From: JACKBJ01 sp964549495
GTDB lineage: Bacteria > Chloroflexota > Anaerolineae > Epilineales > Epilineaceae
Assembly (NCBI GenBank): GCA_964549495.1
Contig: CAZJWJ010000025.1
Location: 1 to 59,394, forward strand
Direction: 5' to 3'
DNA length: 59,394 nt
Shown here: positions 44,201 to 52,695 of the stretch, piece by piece
Layout of the letters: each line of letters starts with the position of its first letter
Numbering within the stretch: the stretch's first letter is position 1
Made by a program: the position numbers and the translations under genes
Notes under the pieces: generated by a model
What the model saw: the letters and a program-made list of their open reading frames with translations, nothing else
Databases searched by the model: none
Told to the model about the DNA's origin: nothing

Positions 44201-45861
44201 TGCGTGAGGACCTGACGCTATCTGACGATGTATACGGAGCCAGAAGTGACACGCCTTGGGGGGCGTCGGACTGGCCCATGCAGTTGCCGCAGCTTGCCGT
44301 CGGCCGACTGGTTGAACGACCTGAAGACATGATCTCCAGTATCGATACTTTCCTGAACTCAGAGGGCAGGCTGAGTGTCTCCGAGAGCGTCGTGGCGAGC
44401 ACCGATTTCACAGACGATATGGTATCTGAAGCAGCTTCGCGCATCGAGGAGGCGGGCATCAACGCGGCCGGACAGCAGATCCTCCAGGGACGCGACTGGG
44501 GCCTAGACCAATTGAGAAGTGCTCTGGAAGGGCAGATCGATCTACTTCTGCTTGGACTGCGTGGTAGTCACGAGGAGCTTTCTTCTCCGGATGGGGGTTC
44601 GCTGACAGCCGAGATGCTGTCTGGCTTCGTGCCCGGCGATTCCGATGGCCTGATCGCCCTTACCGCGGTTGGGCATTCCGGTTTGAACCTACCAGGGCCC
44701 CGAGGTATCGGGATGGACCTACCAGAAGTGTGGTTGAGCACTGGAACGAACCTGGCTGCTGCTACGGGATACGCCTACGGGGCTCCTGACGAGCTGCAGT
44801 ACCAGGAAAAGCTCATGGTCGAGATGACGGCGAGGATGGTGGAAAGTGGAGGTCAGGCCATCGGCGATGCCATGGTCGAGGCGAAGCAGGCCTACTTCCG
44901 AGACTTGGAGACGCTCGATCACTTACATGCCAAGACGCTCGCCGGAACCATCCTCTACGGCCTGCCCATGACGCGGGTCGAGGTCGCTGATGGCGGTCAG
45001 CCCCCAATCGGCGAGGCTCCTGACCCAACCCATATCGAGGGTGTCGACCTATCTAGTGAGGAAGCCTCGGCTGGCGATAGCGGCATCATCCGCGAGCCGA
45101 TCGTCATCGACATCGATCCGGAGAGCTATCAACGGGTCGAGTTGGCTGATGGAATGTATGTGGTTCTGAAGGGGCAACAGCCTCGTGTCCAGGCAGGAAC
45201 ACCGATACTTCCGCGGCTTCGGCGGATTCTCTCCGAGGTGGATCAGGACGGCAGCGCCTACGTGCCGCGCGGTATTGTATGGAAAGCGGGCCGATACGAG
45301 GACGAACCGGGCTTCGAACCTGTCGTTCGCAGCGCGGGCGTGCTGGACTCGGCGACCGAGATCAGCGCGGAGCCAGTCTCCTTCGACCTTCCCGGATGGC
45401 ATCCGTCCTCTCCGGCCGAGTTGCGTTCGCTACCTCGTGTCGACGGGCTCGGTACGGTCTTGTTCGGAGCCGTCGAAGCGGATCTCCATCTCACGCTCGG
45501 GCAGTACCGAGCCGACACGAGAACACATCGACTCTACACGCGTGTCGAGCTGGAGGCCTACTACTCCACGGTTCCGGACGACGAGCCTCCGACGATCGAT
45601 TCGATCTCTACCATCGTGAGAGGCGATGTCATCCGCTTGGAGGTCCTCACTACGGATGCATCGGGCATCGAGACGGTGCTGGCGACATGGACAGAAGACG
45701 ACGGCGAGTGGATCTCGACCGACTTCGAAGTCTTGGAACCCGGACGGTTCGCGGTCGACCTACCAGCGAATGCGATTTCCATGGTGCAAGTGGTTGATGG
45801 AGCCGGAAACGTGACCGTCGATGCAAATGATGGTCGGTACTACACCGGGGATGGACCGTGA
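41251..45861 (+). CDS. C-terminal fragment of the split C25-like protein (catalytic residues lost)
   Basis: This open frame gives 1536 aa, beginning at TTG 41251 (next ATG 41272), with no signal peptide. More propeller repeats are followed by PA-like domains (AGKAVVIRNSDECHW, QGKIALVELPVDC), a pre-peptidase-like beta domain with the GGGRHI tract, then the gingipain-like domain (YVVIVGDDRILPHFRLEL, LAVGRLVERPEDM, LLLLGLRGSHEEL, ALTAVGHSGLNLPG). Catalytic His and Cys are replaced by Arg and Gly. The stop overlaps the next gene (GTGA). It may still be translated by reinitiation from the MITE, but as cytosolic protein. Confidence 0.7.
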   Translation: MDHHGHPMDKTGTSWTRYAHPINAPTHSATEVNLRGDRWSLHIDAKDRKWVGTTPDLFMISPDDSQWEQWRFGNALPPGAVTALHMTSDSEVWVGTYNAGAMQLDAQGRVVDHFTEHDGLGHNSVFAVASDQQGGVWFGSQFLLTDNQEGGKFPATYLDPSGNWNRFGREAGLSEAIYDIEVGSDQSVWFATDEGPVYLNADDEWSALGSRLTLAGAGNEYGFKYWSAIGVPELDSTQDHSFEIELSYPRTYCPGDPTFVGSLAGKAVVIRNSDECHWTDTVIEASRAGAALIVMFVRSKGGFPSHDADAEGFGISTPVLLAASNDLQAWIADELRDLPTATVRVLKQGDDPFVGSTWFDGMATDIELGSSGELWVGSYTKGVYLRRADGSWKHYSAADGLAYDSVISIDLDSSGNAWVATALGLSRIDAESGSIDTFQGGQAGQALVSDSERQVAASFVEATFTPTLESLGGLTGELALLGLACSPVFFEPEVQGKIALVELPVDCPFSEAVAWAEESGAVAAVMYANPFGTLVAMDSNLGSKGIPAVQIDGLTGAALRFQLEAGEAVRVDLPPPPRDIPTHWPWEPVSVHSIDASADHEIWIQTDNSGLLHLDLSTNDWLATPFIPKEYLRRHQRVPAGRNTIVSNYMIPGGSFAFPDDMIVRGAAGEFWAASSGAGTSSASSAALVTLEEPGSTCKTSTRLTANTSSQSVLASADDVDVFAVDVDQPYSRLEFRVPDPADRLDLYLVRSCEAIGGGRHIGGGRHIGGGRHIGGGRHIGGGRHIGGDQRLVFDVSSRVGRYYLVVRPKPGEQAYPLSYKIHTGSAQIDRSSKRTLILTDEAMIAARHGLASSDTTMDQWRDRVQALAAHDDVSGYVIWSIREDTNAEVSQAYRDWTTNEDLARSTELANRLALALRDWIWSLRSDEFRRLQYVVIVGDDRILPHFRLELAPLDPRLTDGWQSEALYGSRLVEDLDPALSSALREDLTLSDDVYGARSDTPWGASDWPMQLPQLAVGRLVERPEDMISSIDTFLNSEGRLSVSESVVASTDFTDDMVSEAASRIEEAGINAAGQQILQGRDWGLDQLRSALEGQIDLLLLGLRGSHEELSSPDGGSLTAEMLSGFVPGDSDGLIALTAVGHSGLNLPGPRGIGMDLPEVWLSTGTNLAAATGYAYGAPDELQYQEKLMVEMTARMVESGGQAIGDAMVEAKQAYFRDLETLDHLHAKTLAGTILYGLPMTRVEVADGGQPPIGEAPDPTHIEGVDLSSEEASAGDSGIIREPIVIDIDPESYQRVELADGMYVVLKGQQPRVQAGTPILPRLRRILSEVDQDGSAYVPRGIVWKAGRYEDEPGFEPVVRSAGVLDSATEISAEPVSFDLPGWHPSSPAELRSLPRVDGLGTVLFGAVEADLHLTLGQYRADTRTHRLYTRVELEAYYSTVPDDEPPTIDSISTIVRGDVIRLEVLTTDASGIETVLATWTEDDGEWISTDFEVLEPGRFAVDLPANAISMVQVVDGAGNVTVDANDGRYYTGDGP
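43516..43605 (+). repeat. 18-bp tandem repeat encoding (IGGGRH)5
   Basis: Five copies of an 18-bp unit (ATCGGAGGCGGCCGGCAC) plus a partial sixth. Copies 1-3 are identical; copy 4 differs at four bases and copy 5 at one. It sits in frame within the pre-peptidase-like domain and is absent from the paralogue. His/Gly-rich protein repeats of this kind can bind metal. Confidence 0.9.
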
Positions 45862-48326
45862 ATTCCATTTTTCGAGACGGGCAGTTGAACCCGAACTCGA
45901 GACTCGGATGTCGGTCTGCACGAGTCGGCACCGCGCTTTTTCTCTCGTTCCTGTCGGTCTTGGGGCCAGGGCCAAACGAGCTACACGAGCCAGACCATCT
46001 CCATCATCTACAAGTCATGTTCCATTCGAGTGTCCATGCCAACGGTGAGTCGGAGTGGCGCTTGTACCTACCGACCTTGTCTTCCCGATCCATCGCGGCA
46101 CCCCATCTGCCCTCTCCGATCCCTACCTGGGACGATCTGGACGTGCGGACCCTGATCATCACGGACTTGCCGACGCTCGCGGCAGAAACAGCCCACTCGC
46201 CATTCGATCTGCAGATTGCTCGTTTGCGCGATCGATTGGGTCGGCTCGCGCAGCATCCCGAAGTCGCAGGTCGACTGATATTCGTCGTGGGTACGGAAAC
46301 CGATGACCAGGTCGCCGATGCCTTCGAAGCATGGCGTGGTAACCAGGATCCAGCACGCTGGACGCGTCGGGCGAACACCTTGGCCCTGGCACTTGCCAAC
46401 TGGATCATGGAACAGCGGGCCACGAGACATCCGAACTTGGACAAGGTACTCATCGTCGGCGACGACCGAATCGTCCCGCACTTCCGATTGCGCATCGACG
46501 CACCCTTCCAAGACCTCGGGAACGGTTGGGTGACCGAGCACAGCTACTTCAGAGAAGGCACCGTCAGCGCCGGCACCGCTATCGGCTCGGCCTTGGCCGA
46601 GGACATGACGCTGACCGATGATGTCTACGGATCGGTCTCGCCGCAGGCCTGGGGCGAAGAGGGACTCGAACTCTACTTTCCCGAGCTTGCCGTCGGGCGT
46701 CTGGTGGAGCGGCCGGCTGAAATGCTCGCCGTCATCGAGAGCTTCCTTGACTCGGATGGGCGGATGCCGATCCAGCGCAGCCTCTTGGCGGGTTACGACT
46801 TCATGCAGGATGCCATCGAGGCGGGCGATCGACGGCTTGCCGAAGCCGGGCTCCCCAGCCAGCGTCGCGAACTCCTGCTGGGCAACACCTGGACCGTGGG
46901 CGATCTGCGCGAGCGGCTCGAGGGCACTTTCGACCTCTTCCTATACGCCGTACATGCCACGCACTACGACCACGAGACGCCAAACAGCGGAATCCTGCGC
47001 GCTGCCGAGCTCGCAGAGTCACTGCGATCGGATCCCAAGGGTCGCGTCGCCTACGGGCTGGCTTGCCATGCGGGCCTCAACGTGCCGGGTGACGACCATC
47101 CCGAACCCGTCGACTTCCCGGAGGTCTGGCAAGCGGCCGGTGCGCACTACGTAGCCACGACCGGTTGGGCCTACGGTTACGACGGCCAACTGCAGTACCA
47201 CGAGCGCTTTCTGGTGCAGTTCACCAAGGCGCTGACCCCGGGCGAGCCCGTGACTTTGGGCGAGGCTATGGTCGAGACGAAGCGGCGATACGCCCAAGAA
47301 GCCGAAGATCAGGATCACTTACACGCCAAGACCCTTGCCGGCACGGTGTTGTACGGTCTGCCGATGGTCGAAGCCGAGCTGGTCACCAGCAGCAGCTCGA
47401 AAGAAGCAGCGCCTATCGAAGACGAAGCAGCGCCCGTCAAGTCTGCCGCGGCTCTGGCCGCATCAAGCGTCGTGGATCTCGACCGGAGCGAGGCGGCGGC
47501 CGCATTACCCGGGCTAGAACACCAGCGTTGGACGCTCGAGGTGCCGATCAACCGATTTCGCCGTGAGCCATCCGGCTTCGGTGAGATCGTCTCCCTGCCC
47601 GGACTGTCACCCCATGTTCAGGCCGGCACACCGCTCCAACCGATGTGGTCGAGTACCTCCGCAAACGACCACGATTCGCCGACCGACCTCTTCGATGCTC
47701 GCGGCATACTCTGGCTAAGAGGCGACTACATCGACCTTCCGAACTTCGAACCGGTCCTGCAGCGCGCTCGCCTCGCTGGCCAGCCCGCGTCGTCGCCGGG
47801 GCCAGCTGCGGGCTTGCCTTCGAGCGGCGGCCCGGGTTTCGATCGGCAGGGCTGGTATCCCGATTCGCCCCCTCGGCTGCACCGCCTGGCGCCCGGCGGG
47901 AGTAGTAGCTCCTCGGGTCCTGCAGGGACCTATTTCGAGCCTCGCATGCAGGTCACGTTGGGACAGTACCACGCCGGCAGTCGCGTCGAGCGCCTCTACC
48001 ACCGAATCGAGATGGAGGTCTACCGGTCGACGTCCAGCGATCTCGAGCCGGTTTCACTCGGCTCGATCACCGTCGATCGATCGGATCGAAGCAGCCGCGT
48101 CGTCGTTGGCCCCGTCAGCTCCGACGCGATGCGCGTGGTAGCGACATGGACGCTGCATGACGGTCATTGGCGGTCCACCGATCTGCGGCGGTCCAAGGCG
48201 GAGCGTTGGGAGGCGGATCTTCCCGCAGGGGCGCAGCTCGTGATCCAAGCCGTCGATCGGGCCGGCAACGTCTCGATCCACACCGACGGCGGTCGCTACT
48301 TCATGCCAGTGCCCAAGACTCGGTGA
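45858..48326 (+). CDS. exported gingipain/caspase-like (C25-type, clan CD) cysteine peptidase
   Basis: The protein is 822 aa, starting at GTG 45858, whose GTGA overlaps the preceding stop. A hydrophobic segment near residues 24-38 (VGTALFLSFLSVLGP) is a probable signal. The catalytic region runs from about residue 95 to 510 and matches the split paralogue throughout. His366 in FLYAVHATHYDH and Cys403 in YGLACHAGLN sit 37 residues apart at the ends of adjacent strands, as in gingipain and caspase folds. The C-terminus has linkers and an Ig-like domain (MRVVATWTLHDGHWRSTDL). It should cleave proteins outside the cell. It lies 23 nt upstream of the next gene, probably in one operon. Confidence 0.82.
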   Translation: MNSIFRDGQLNPNSRLGCRSARVGTALFLSFLSVLGPGPNELHEPDHLHHLQVMFHSSVHANGESEWRLYLPTLSSRSIAAPHLPSPIPTWDDLDVRTLIITDLPTLAAETAHSPFDLQIARLRDRLGRLAQHPEVAGRLIFVVGTETDDQVADAFEAWRGNQDPARWTRRANTLALALANWIMEQRATRHPNLDKVLIVGDDRIVPHFRLRIDAPFQDLGNGWVTEHSYFREGTVSAGTAIGSALAEDMTLTDDVYGSVSPQAWGEEGLELYFPELAVGRLVERPAEMLAVIESFLDSDGRMPIQRSLLAGYDFMQDAIEAGDRRLAEAGLPSQRRELLLGNTWTVGDLRERLEGTFDLFLYAVHATHYDHETPNSGILRAAELAESLRSDPKGRVAYGLACHAGLNVPGDDHPEPVDFPEVWQAAGAHYVATTGWAYGYDGQLQYHERFLVQFTKALTPGEPVTLGEAMVETKRRYAQEAEDQDHLHAKTLAGTVLYGLPMVEAELVTSSSSKEAAPIEDEAAPVKSAAALAASSVVDLDRSEAAAALPGLEHQRWTLEVPINRFRREPSGFGEIVSLPGLSPHVQAGTPLQPMWSSTSANDHDSPTDLFDARGILWLRGDYIDLPNFEPVLQRARLAGQPASSPGPAAGLPSSGGPGFDRQGWYPDSPPRLHRLAPGGSSSSSGPAGTYFEPRMQVTLGQYHAGSRVERLYHRIEMEVYRSTSSDLEPVSLGSITVDRSDRSSRVVVGPVSSDAMRVVATWTLHDGHWRSTDLRRSKAERWEADLPAGAQLVIQAVDRAGNVSIHTDGGRYFMPVPKTR

Positions 48327-48349
48327 CGGGCCGCCTTAGGGAGAACCCC

Positions 48350-49270
48350 ATGCAATACCGGCGCATCGGTGACGTGCAGGCCCTGGTCCGCCAGGAACTG
48401 CAGGCAGCCGTACGAGCGAAGAGCAGTCGCTTGCCCGGCTTCCATGCGCTCACCCGCGAGGAGCGCCGACGTCTCGTCGGTCGTTGGGCGCGCATTCCGG
48501 CGCGAGAGTTGGCCTTGCTCGACAGCCCCTCAGTGCTGGCGCACAACAATGGGCACGCCAAGTCCGAAGCCGCAACCTTCGCGGGTTTGGAGCTTGCCAC
48601 CAACTTCCGAATCAACGGCCGCGACCGCTTGCTGCCATTGGCAGGCGAGTCGCGCGAGTTAGCTCGACAAGCGAGCCGTGGAGCGCGCATCGCCCGGCAT
48701 GGTGACGGCTTCTTTGCCGGTCACGATGCCGATTCGGGTGTCGCCTGGGCCCGCGCGCGCATCCCGCCGGCGGGACTGGCCCGTTCTGGCCGGCCCGGCG
48801 AGGCGGTCGCCCAGGCCCTGCTCCAAAGGATCGAGTCGATGTCCGCCGATCCGATCTCGGCCAGCGCCGCCACCGATCGCGCCGCGCTCACCGCTGAGGT
48901 CGAAGGTGCAATGCGCGCGCTGGTCTCGGTCTTTGGTGTCACCGATAGGGGAGTGGAGGGACGCCCTGCCGTCTCGCCGTTTGGTGAACCTGGCGCCATT
49001 CCCCGCGCCCGCCCCAACTCGCGAGGCTGGCTCGATCTCGACCTAAGTCTCGACTGGGTCTCCGAGCCCTTCGCGGCTTGCGCGAGCGATCCCCGCTCCA
49101 GCCTAGGCCTGGCTTTGATCGGCGCTCGGCTCGGCCCCGACGTGGCGCTAGCCGCAGCCAGCGCGGCGCTGGCCGTGGCGCTGGCATGGTTGGTCGAAGA
49201 CGAGGCCGAGGTCGCGGAACATCCGCCGGGCTCTGGAGGCGAAGCGCCGCTCGGCGGGACGACCGGCTAA
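48350..49270 (+). CDS. hypothetical protein with one C-terminal membrane segment
   Basis: The protein is 306 aa with no recognised family. GGGAG lies 8 nt upstream of the ATG at 48350; the open frame upstream is an antisense-like extension. The N-terminal 100 residues are polar and helical (QALVRQELQAAVRAKSS, LTREERRRLVGRWARIP). A His/Asn-rich motif follows (LAHNNGHAKSEAATFAG). A hydrophobic stretch near residue 270 (LAAASAALAVALAWLV) suggests a tail anchor, then an acidic Gly-rich end. It sits between the active C25-like protease and the cyclase-STAND gene in the same orientation, with gaps of 23 and 34 nt, so the three may work together (inference). Confidence 0.7.
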   Translation: MQYRRIGDVQALVRQELQAAVRAKSSRLPGFHALTREERRRLVGRWARIPARELALLDSPSVLAHNNGHAKSEAATFAGLELATNFRINGRDRLLPLAGESRELARQASRGARIARHGDGFFAGHDADSGVAWARARIPPAGLARSGRPGEAVAQALLQRIESMSADPISASAATDRAALTAEVEGAMRALVSVFGVTDRGVEGRPAVSPFGEPGAIPRARPNSRGWLDLDLSLDWVSEPFAACASDPRSSLGLALIGARLGPDVALAAASAALAVALAWLVEDEAEVAEHPPGSGGEAPLGGTTG

Positions 49271-49304
49271 GGCCGCGGCCCGCGAGCTCGACAGGAGCCC
49301 ATCC

Positions 49305-52049
49305 ATGTCCACGCTCCCCTCGGGTACCATCAGCATCGCCTTCACCGACATCCAGGGCAGCACCCGGCTCTGGGAGCAGCACCCCAAAGCCATGCAGGCC
49401 GCCGTCGAGCAGCACGATGCCATCATGCGCCAGTGGATCGAAGCGCTCGGCGGAGCGGTCTTCAAAACCGCCGGCGACGCCTTCTTCGCCGCTTTCCACA
49501 CCGCGCCCGATGCGATCGAGGCCATGCTCGGCGTGCAGCGGGCGCTGGCGGCCACGGACTGGGGCGAGACGCCGATCCGCGTGCGCATGGCCCTGCATAC
49601 CGGTGCCGTCCAGGCCCGCGATGGGGACTACTTCGGTCCGCCGCTGAATCGATGCGCCCGCCTGCTATCGGCGGCCCACGGTGGGCAGGTGCTGCTCAGC
49701 GCCGTGAGTCACGAGCTGGTGCGCGACCATCTGCCCGATGGTGCGCGGCTGCGCGACCTGGGCGAGCATCGCTTGCGCGACCTCGAGCGGCCGGAACGGG
49801 TCTACCAGCTCGAGCATTCCGAGCTGGCGGCCGAGTTCCCGGCCCTCCAGACCCTCGACAGCGTGCCCAACAACCTGCCGGTGCAGCTGACCAGCTTCGT
49901 CGGTCGCGAGCAGGCCATGGCCGATCTGCGTTCCTTGCTGGAGCGAACTCGGCTCCTGACGGTGACGGGTACGGGCGGTACCGGCAAGACACGTCTTGCT
50001 CTGCAGCTCGGAGCCGACCTGCTCGACCGCTTCCCGGACGGTGTCTGGCTGGTGGAGCTGGGCGAGCTGGCCGAGCCCAGCCTGGTGCCCTTCGCCCTGG
50101 CCGATGTGCTGGGCCTGCGTGAGGAGCCCGGTCGGCCACTGGTCCGCTCCCTGGTCGAGCATATCGGCAAGCGCCAGCTGCTGATCCTGCTGGACAACTG
50201 CGAGCACCTGGCCGATGCCGCCGCGAGCCTGGCCCAGCAGCTGCTCAAGGCCTGCCCTGGCGCGAGGGTGCTGGCCACCAGCCGCGAGCGCCTGGCCATC
50301 CAGGGCGAGACCGTCTGGACCCTGCCCGCGCTCGACCTGCCCGACGTGGCCGGGCCGGCTCGCGCCGAGCGGCTGATCCCCTTCGCCGCCGTGCAACTCT
50401 TCATCGACCGCGCTCTGGCCGCCCGGCCCGACTTCCAGGTCGACAACCGCAGCGCGCCGGCCCTGGCCCAGTTCTGCCATCGCCTGGACGGCATCCCCTT
50501 GGCCATCGAGCTGGCCGCCGCGCGGGCCAAGGTGCTCTCGGTCGAACAGATCCTTGCCCGGCTGGACGATCGCTTCCGGCTGCTGGCCGGACGCGGGCGC
50601 TCCGGCCTGCCGCATCACCAGACCCTGCGCGCGGCCATCGACTGGAGCCACGAGCTCCTGGACGAGGGCGAGCAGGCCGTCCTGCGCCGCCTGTCCGTCT
50701 TTCGCGGCGGCTGGAGCCTGGAGGCTGCCGAGCAGGTCTGCGCCGAGGCCGATATCGAATCCTATGCGGTGCTCGACTACATGGGCCAGCTCCTCGACAA
50801 ATCGCTCCTGACCGCCGAGCAAGACGAGGGCGACACCCGCTACGCCATGCTGGGTACCATCCGCGACTATGCGGCCGAGAAGCTGGTGTCCGCCGGCGAG
50901 TCGGGGAGCGCCCAGCATCGGCATCTGCAGCACTTCGCCGAGATGGGCGAGGCCGCGGCTCCAGAGTTGGGCGGATCCGAACAGCTCCACTGGCTCGAGC
51001 GCCTGGGCGCAGACCACGAAAACCTGCGCGCGGGGCTGGACTTCGCGCGGCGCGAGGAGCAAGCCGCCGCGGCGGGCCTGGGATTGGCCGCCGCGCTCTC
51101 TCAGTTCTGGCGACTGCGAGGCCACTTGAGCGAGGGCCGCGACTGGCTTGGCGCCTTGCTCGATGTGCCCGCCAACGCCGCACTCACCGCCGCGCGCGCC
51201 GCCGCCTTGGACGGGGCCGGCGTGCTGGCCTTTGCCCAGGGCGACCTGGCCAATGCCCGTCGATTGGCCGAGGAGGCCCTGGGCATCTCCCGAGCTCTAC
51301 GTGATCAGCCCCTCGTGGCCCAGGTGCTCCGCAACCTCGGAAACGTGGCCGACCAACAAGCCGACTATGCCACCGCCGAACGTCACTACGCAGAGAGCAG
51401 TGCGCTCTGGACCGAGTTGGGAGATCGTTGGGGCGCCGCCGCGGTCCAGAACAACCTGGGCCTGCTTCAGCTGCGCCAGGGCCACTTCGAACAGGCCCGC
51501 GAGCAGCTCCAGGAGGCCCTGGCCAACTTCGAGTCCCTCGACGTGCCATGGGCCGTTGGCATCACGCTCTCCAACCTGGCCGACGTGGCCCATGACCAGG
51601 GCGACCTTGTAGAGGCCGGCCGGCGCTTCGAGCAGAGCCTGGCCATCGCCCGCCGACTCGGCGACCGGGAGGGGATCGCCTACGCCCTGGTCGGCCTGGC
51701 CTGTGTGGCGCGCCGCGAGGACGATACGCCGACCGCCCGCGGCTACCTGGAAGAGGCCTCGACGCACCTGGTCGAGTTGGGCGACAAGGCACGGATCGCC
51801 GAATGGCTCGAGGCCGCCGCGCAGCTGGCCGCAGCCGAGGGGGAGTCCGCGCGAGCCGCGATGCTCATCGGGGCCGCCGAGGCTTTGCGAGAGCAGATCG
51901 ACGCACCCCTTCCCCTCAAGGACCAGCCGGAGCGCGAGCGCCTGCTTGGCCGAGTGCGCGACGTGCTGGGAGAAGATGCGACGCTCCGCCAACTCGAAGT
52001 GGGCCGCGCCATGGGTTGGGAGCAAATCATGATGGAGGCCGCCGGCTGA
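49305..52049 (+). CDS. class III adenylate/guanylate cyclase fused to STAND NTPase and TPRs
   Basis: The protein is 914 aa. The N-terminal cyclase domain keeps the full catalytic set: Asp15 (FTDIQGST), Lys54 and Asp58 (KTAGD), Asp108 (GDYFG), Asn115 and Arg119. Lys54 plus Asp108 fit adenylate cyclase specificity. The STAND NTPase follows (P-loop GTGGTGKT at 222-229, LLILLDNCEHL, ATSRERLAIQGE), then TPRs ending near the C-terminus. It closely resembles the STAND gene at 33164 in NTPase and TPR parts, so the two are paralogues with different N-terminal domains. It probably makes cAMP when the STAND switch is engaged; the signal is unknown. It converges on mazF. Confidence 0.92.
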   Translation: MSTLPSGTISIAFTDIQGSTRLWEQHPKAMQAAVEQHDAIMRQWIEALGGAVFKTAGDAFFAAFHTAPDAIEAMLGVQRALAATDWGETPIRVRMALHTGAVQARDGDYFGPPLNRCARLLSAAHGGQVLLSAVSHELVRDHLPDGARLRDLGEHRLRDLERPERVYQLEHSELAAEFPALQTLDSVPNNLPVQLTSFVGREQAMADLRSLLERTRLLTVTGTGGTGKTRLALQLGADLLDRFPDGVWLVELGELAEPSLVPFALADVLGLREEPGRPLVRSLVEHIGKRQLLILLDNCEHLADAAASLAQQLLKACPGARVLATSRERLAIQGETVWTLPALDLPDVAGPARAERLIPFAAVQLFIDRALAARPDFQVDNRSAPALAQFCHRLDGIPLAIELAAARAKVLSVEQILARLDDRFRLLAGRGRSGLPHHQTLRAAIDWSHELLDEGEQAVLRRLSVFRGGWSLEAAEQVCAEADIESYAVLDYMGQLLDKSLLTAEQDEGDTRYAMLGTIRDYAAEKLVSAGESGSAQHRHLQHFAEMGEAAAPELGGSEQLHWLERLGADHENLRAGLDFARREEQAAAAGLGLAAALSQFWRLRGHLSEGRDWLGALLDVPANAALTAARAAALDGAGVLAFAQGDLANARRLAEEALGISRALRDQPLVAQVLRNLGNVADQQADYATAERHYAESSALWTELGDRWGAAAVQNNLGLLQLRQGHFEQAREQLQEALANFESLDVPWAVGITLSNLADVAHDQGDLVEAGRRFEQSLAIARRLGDREGIAYALVGLACVARREDDTPTARGYLEEASTHLVELGDKARIAEWLEAAAQLAAAEGESARAAMLIGAAEALREQIDAPLPLKDQPERERLLGRVRDVLGEDATLRQLEVGRAMGWEQIMMEAAG

Positions 52050-52119
52050 AGCCCGAGCCGCTCCCTGACCTGCATATCTTTCCAGAGAATCGAGAGGGAA
52101 CAGCTGCCGTGAGGAAGCT

Positions 52120-52458
52120 CTAGATCACGGTGGTTTCGAGCTCTAAGGCGATTCTCAATGCGTCGTCGAGCAGCGCAATCTGCCTGGGGTCGAGCTCTCC
52201 GACGTAGTCGGTGAGCGCGGCCTTGGGAAGGCTCATGAGCTGGTCGCAATGAATGCTGCTCGCGTGCTTCAGCCCGACCTCTTCGCCGACCACCACCTGG
52301 GTCGAGAGCCCGTCATACGCGGAGAAGACCGGCGCGCAGATCACGGTCGAGTAGCTCGACCCGATCAGGAGCTGACGGCTCACGACGACGAAGACGCGCG
52401 ATCTCCGAGGATCGCCCCCGCCGGGGCGGCGCACCCGGTACAGCTCGCCGCGACGCAC
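52120..52458 (-). CDS. mazF: MazF/PemK-family toxin (mRNA interferase)
   Basis: The protein is 112 aa. MRRGELYRVRRPGGGDPR is the family N-terminus, followed by RVFVVVSRQLL, the TVICAPVFSA strand (partially matching the canonical aP-t motif) and HCDQLMSLPK. Such toxins cut mRNA at short sequence sites and are neutralised by the antitoxin encoded just upstream (6-nt gap). The start is on the minus strand at 52458. Cleavage specificity cannot be predicted. Confidence 0.88.
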   Translation of the reverse strand: MRRGELYRVRRPGGGDPRRSRVFVVVSRQLLIGSSYSTVICAPVFSAYDGLSTQVVVGEEVGLKHASSIHCDQLMSLPKAALTDYVGELDPRQIALLDDALRIALELETTVI

Positions 52459-52464
52459 GGCGCT

Positions 52465-52695
52465 TCAGTCCTCCGCCTGGTAGGCCAAAGCGTCGGTGGC
52501 TTCTGCTTCGAAGCGCTTCGCTTCGCGTTCGAGGATCTCGCGATCTCGAGTGTCACGTGCTTCTCGGGCCAGACTGTCGAGCAGCCTGCGCAAGGCGATC
52601 TCGATCATGGCCGAGCGACTTCCGAAGCGTTCCTGGTAGCGCTCCAAGTCATCGACGAGATCGTCCGATAGCGTGATCGAAGTCTTGACTTTCAT
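52465..52695 (-). CDS. ribbon-helix-helix antitoxin of the MazF pair
   Basis: The protein is 76 aa. The N-terminal MKVKTSITLSDDLVDDLERY matches the beta-strand and first helix of RHH repressors, and GSRSAMIEIALRRLLD is the second. The C-terminus is charged and disordered, as needed to clamp the toxin. It precedes mazF by 6 nt. The ATG at 52695 has no clear Shine-Dalgarno site and the promoter implies a leaderless mRNA. The palindrome at the start codon should be its own operator. Confidence 0.85.
   Translation of the reverse strand: MKVKTSITLSDDLVDDLERYQERFGSRSAMIEIALRRLLDSLAREARDTRDREILEREAKRFEAEATDALAYQAED

Larger units (their letters stand above)
39616..45861 (+). pseudogene. giant C25-like protein gene split by a MITE
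   Basis: Both open frames here share one reading frame. Removing the MITE and one TAA copy (162 nt, 54 codons) restores an uninterrupted frame of 2027 aa, joined ...GGG-CTA-AGC-ATC. Order: signal peptide, two-component-type propeller repeats, two PA-like domains, a pre-peptidase C-like domain with a 5-copy GGGRHI tract, a gingipain-like domain, and a C-terminal Ig-like segment. At the gingipain-like active site His is Arg (codon 44560-44562) and Cys is Gly (44671-44673), by ungapped alignment with the paralogue at 45858. Codon third positions are less GC-rich than in flanking genes. Two stops inside the element (TAA 41155, TGA 41233) break translation. Confidence 0.8.
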
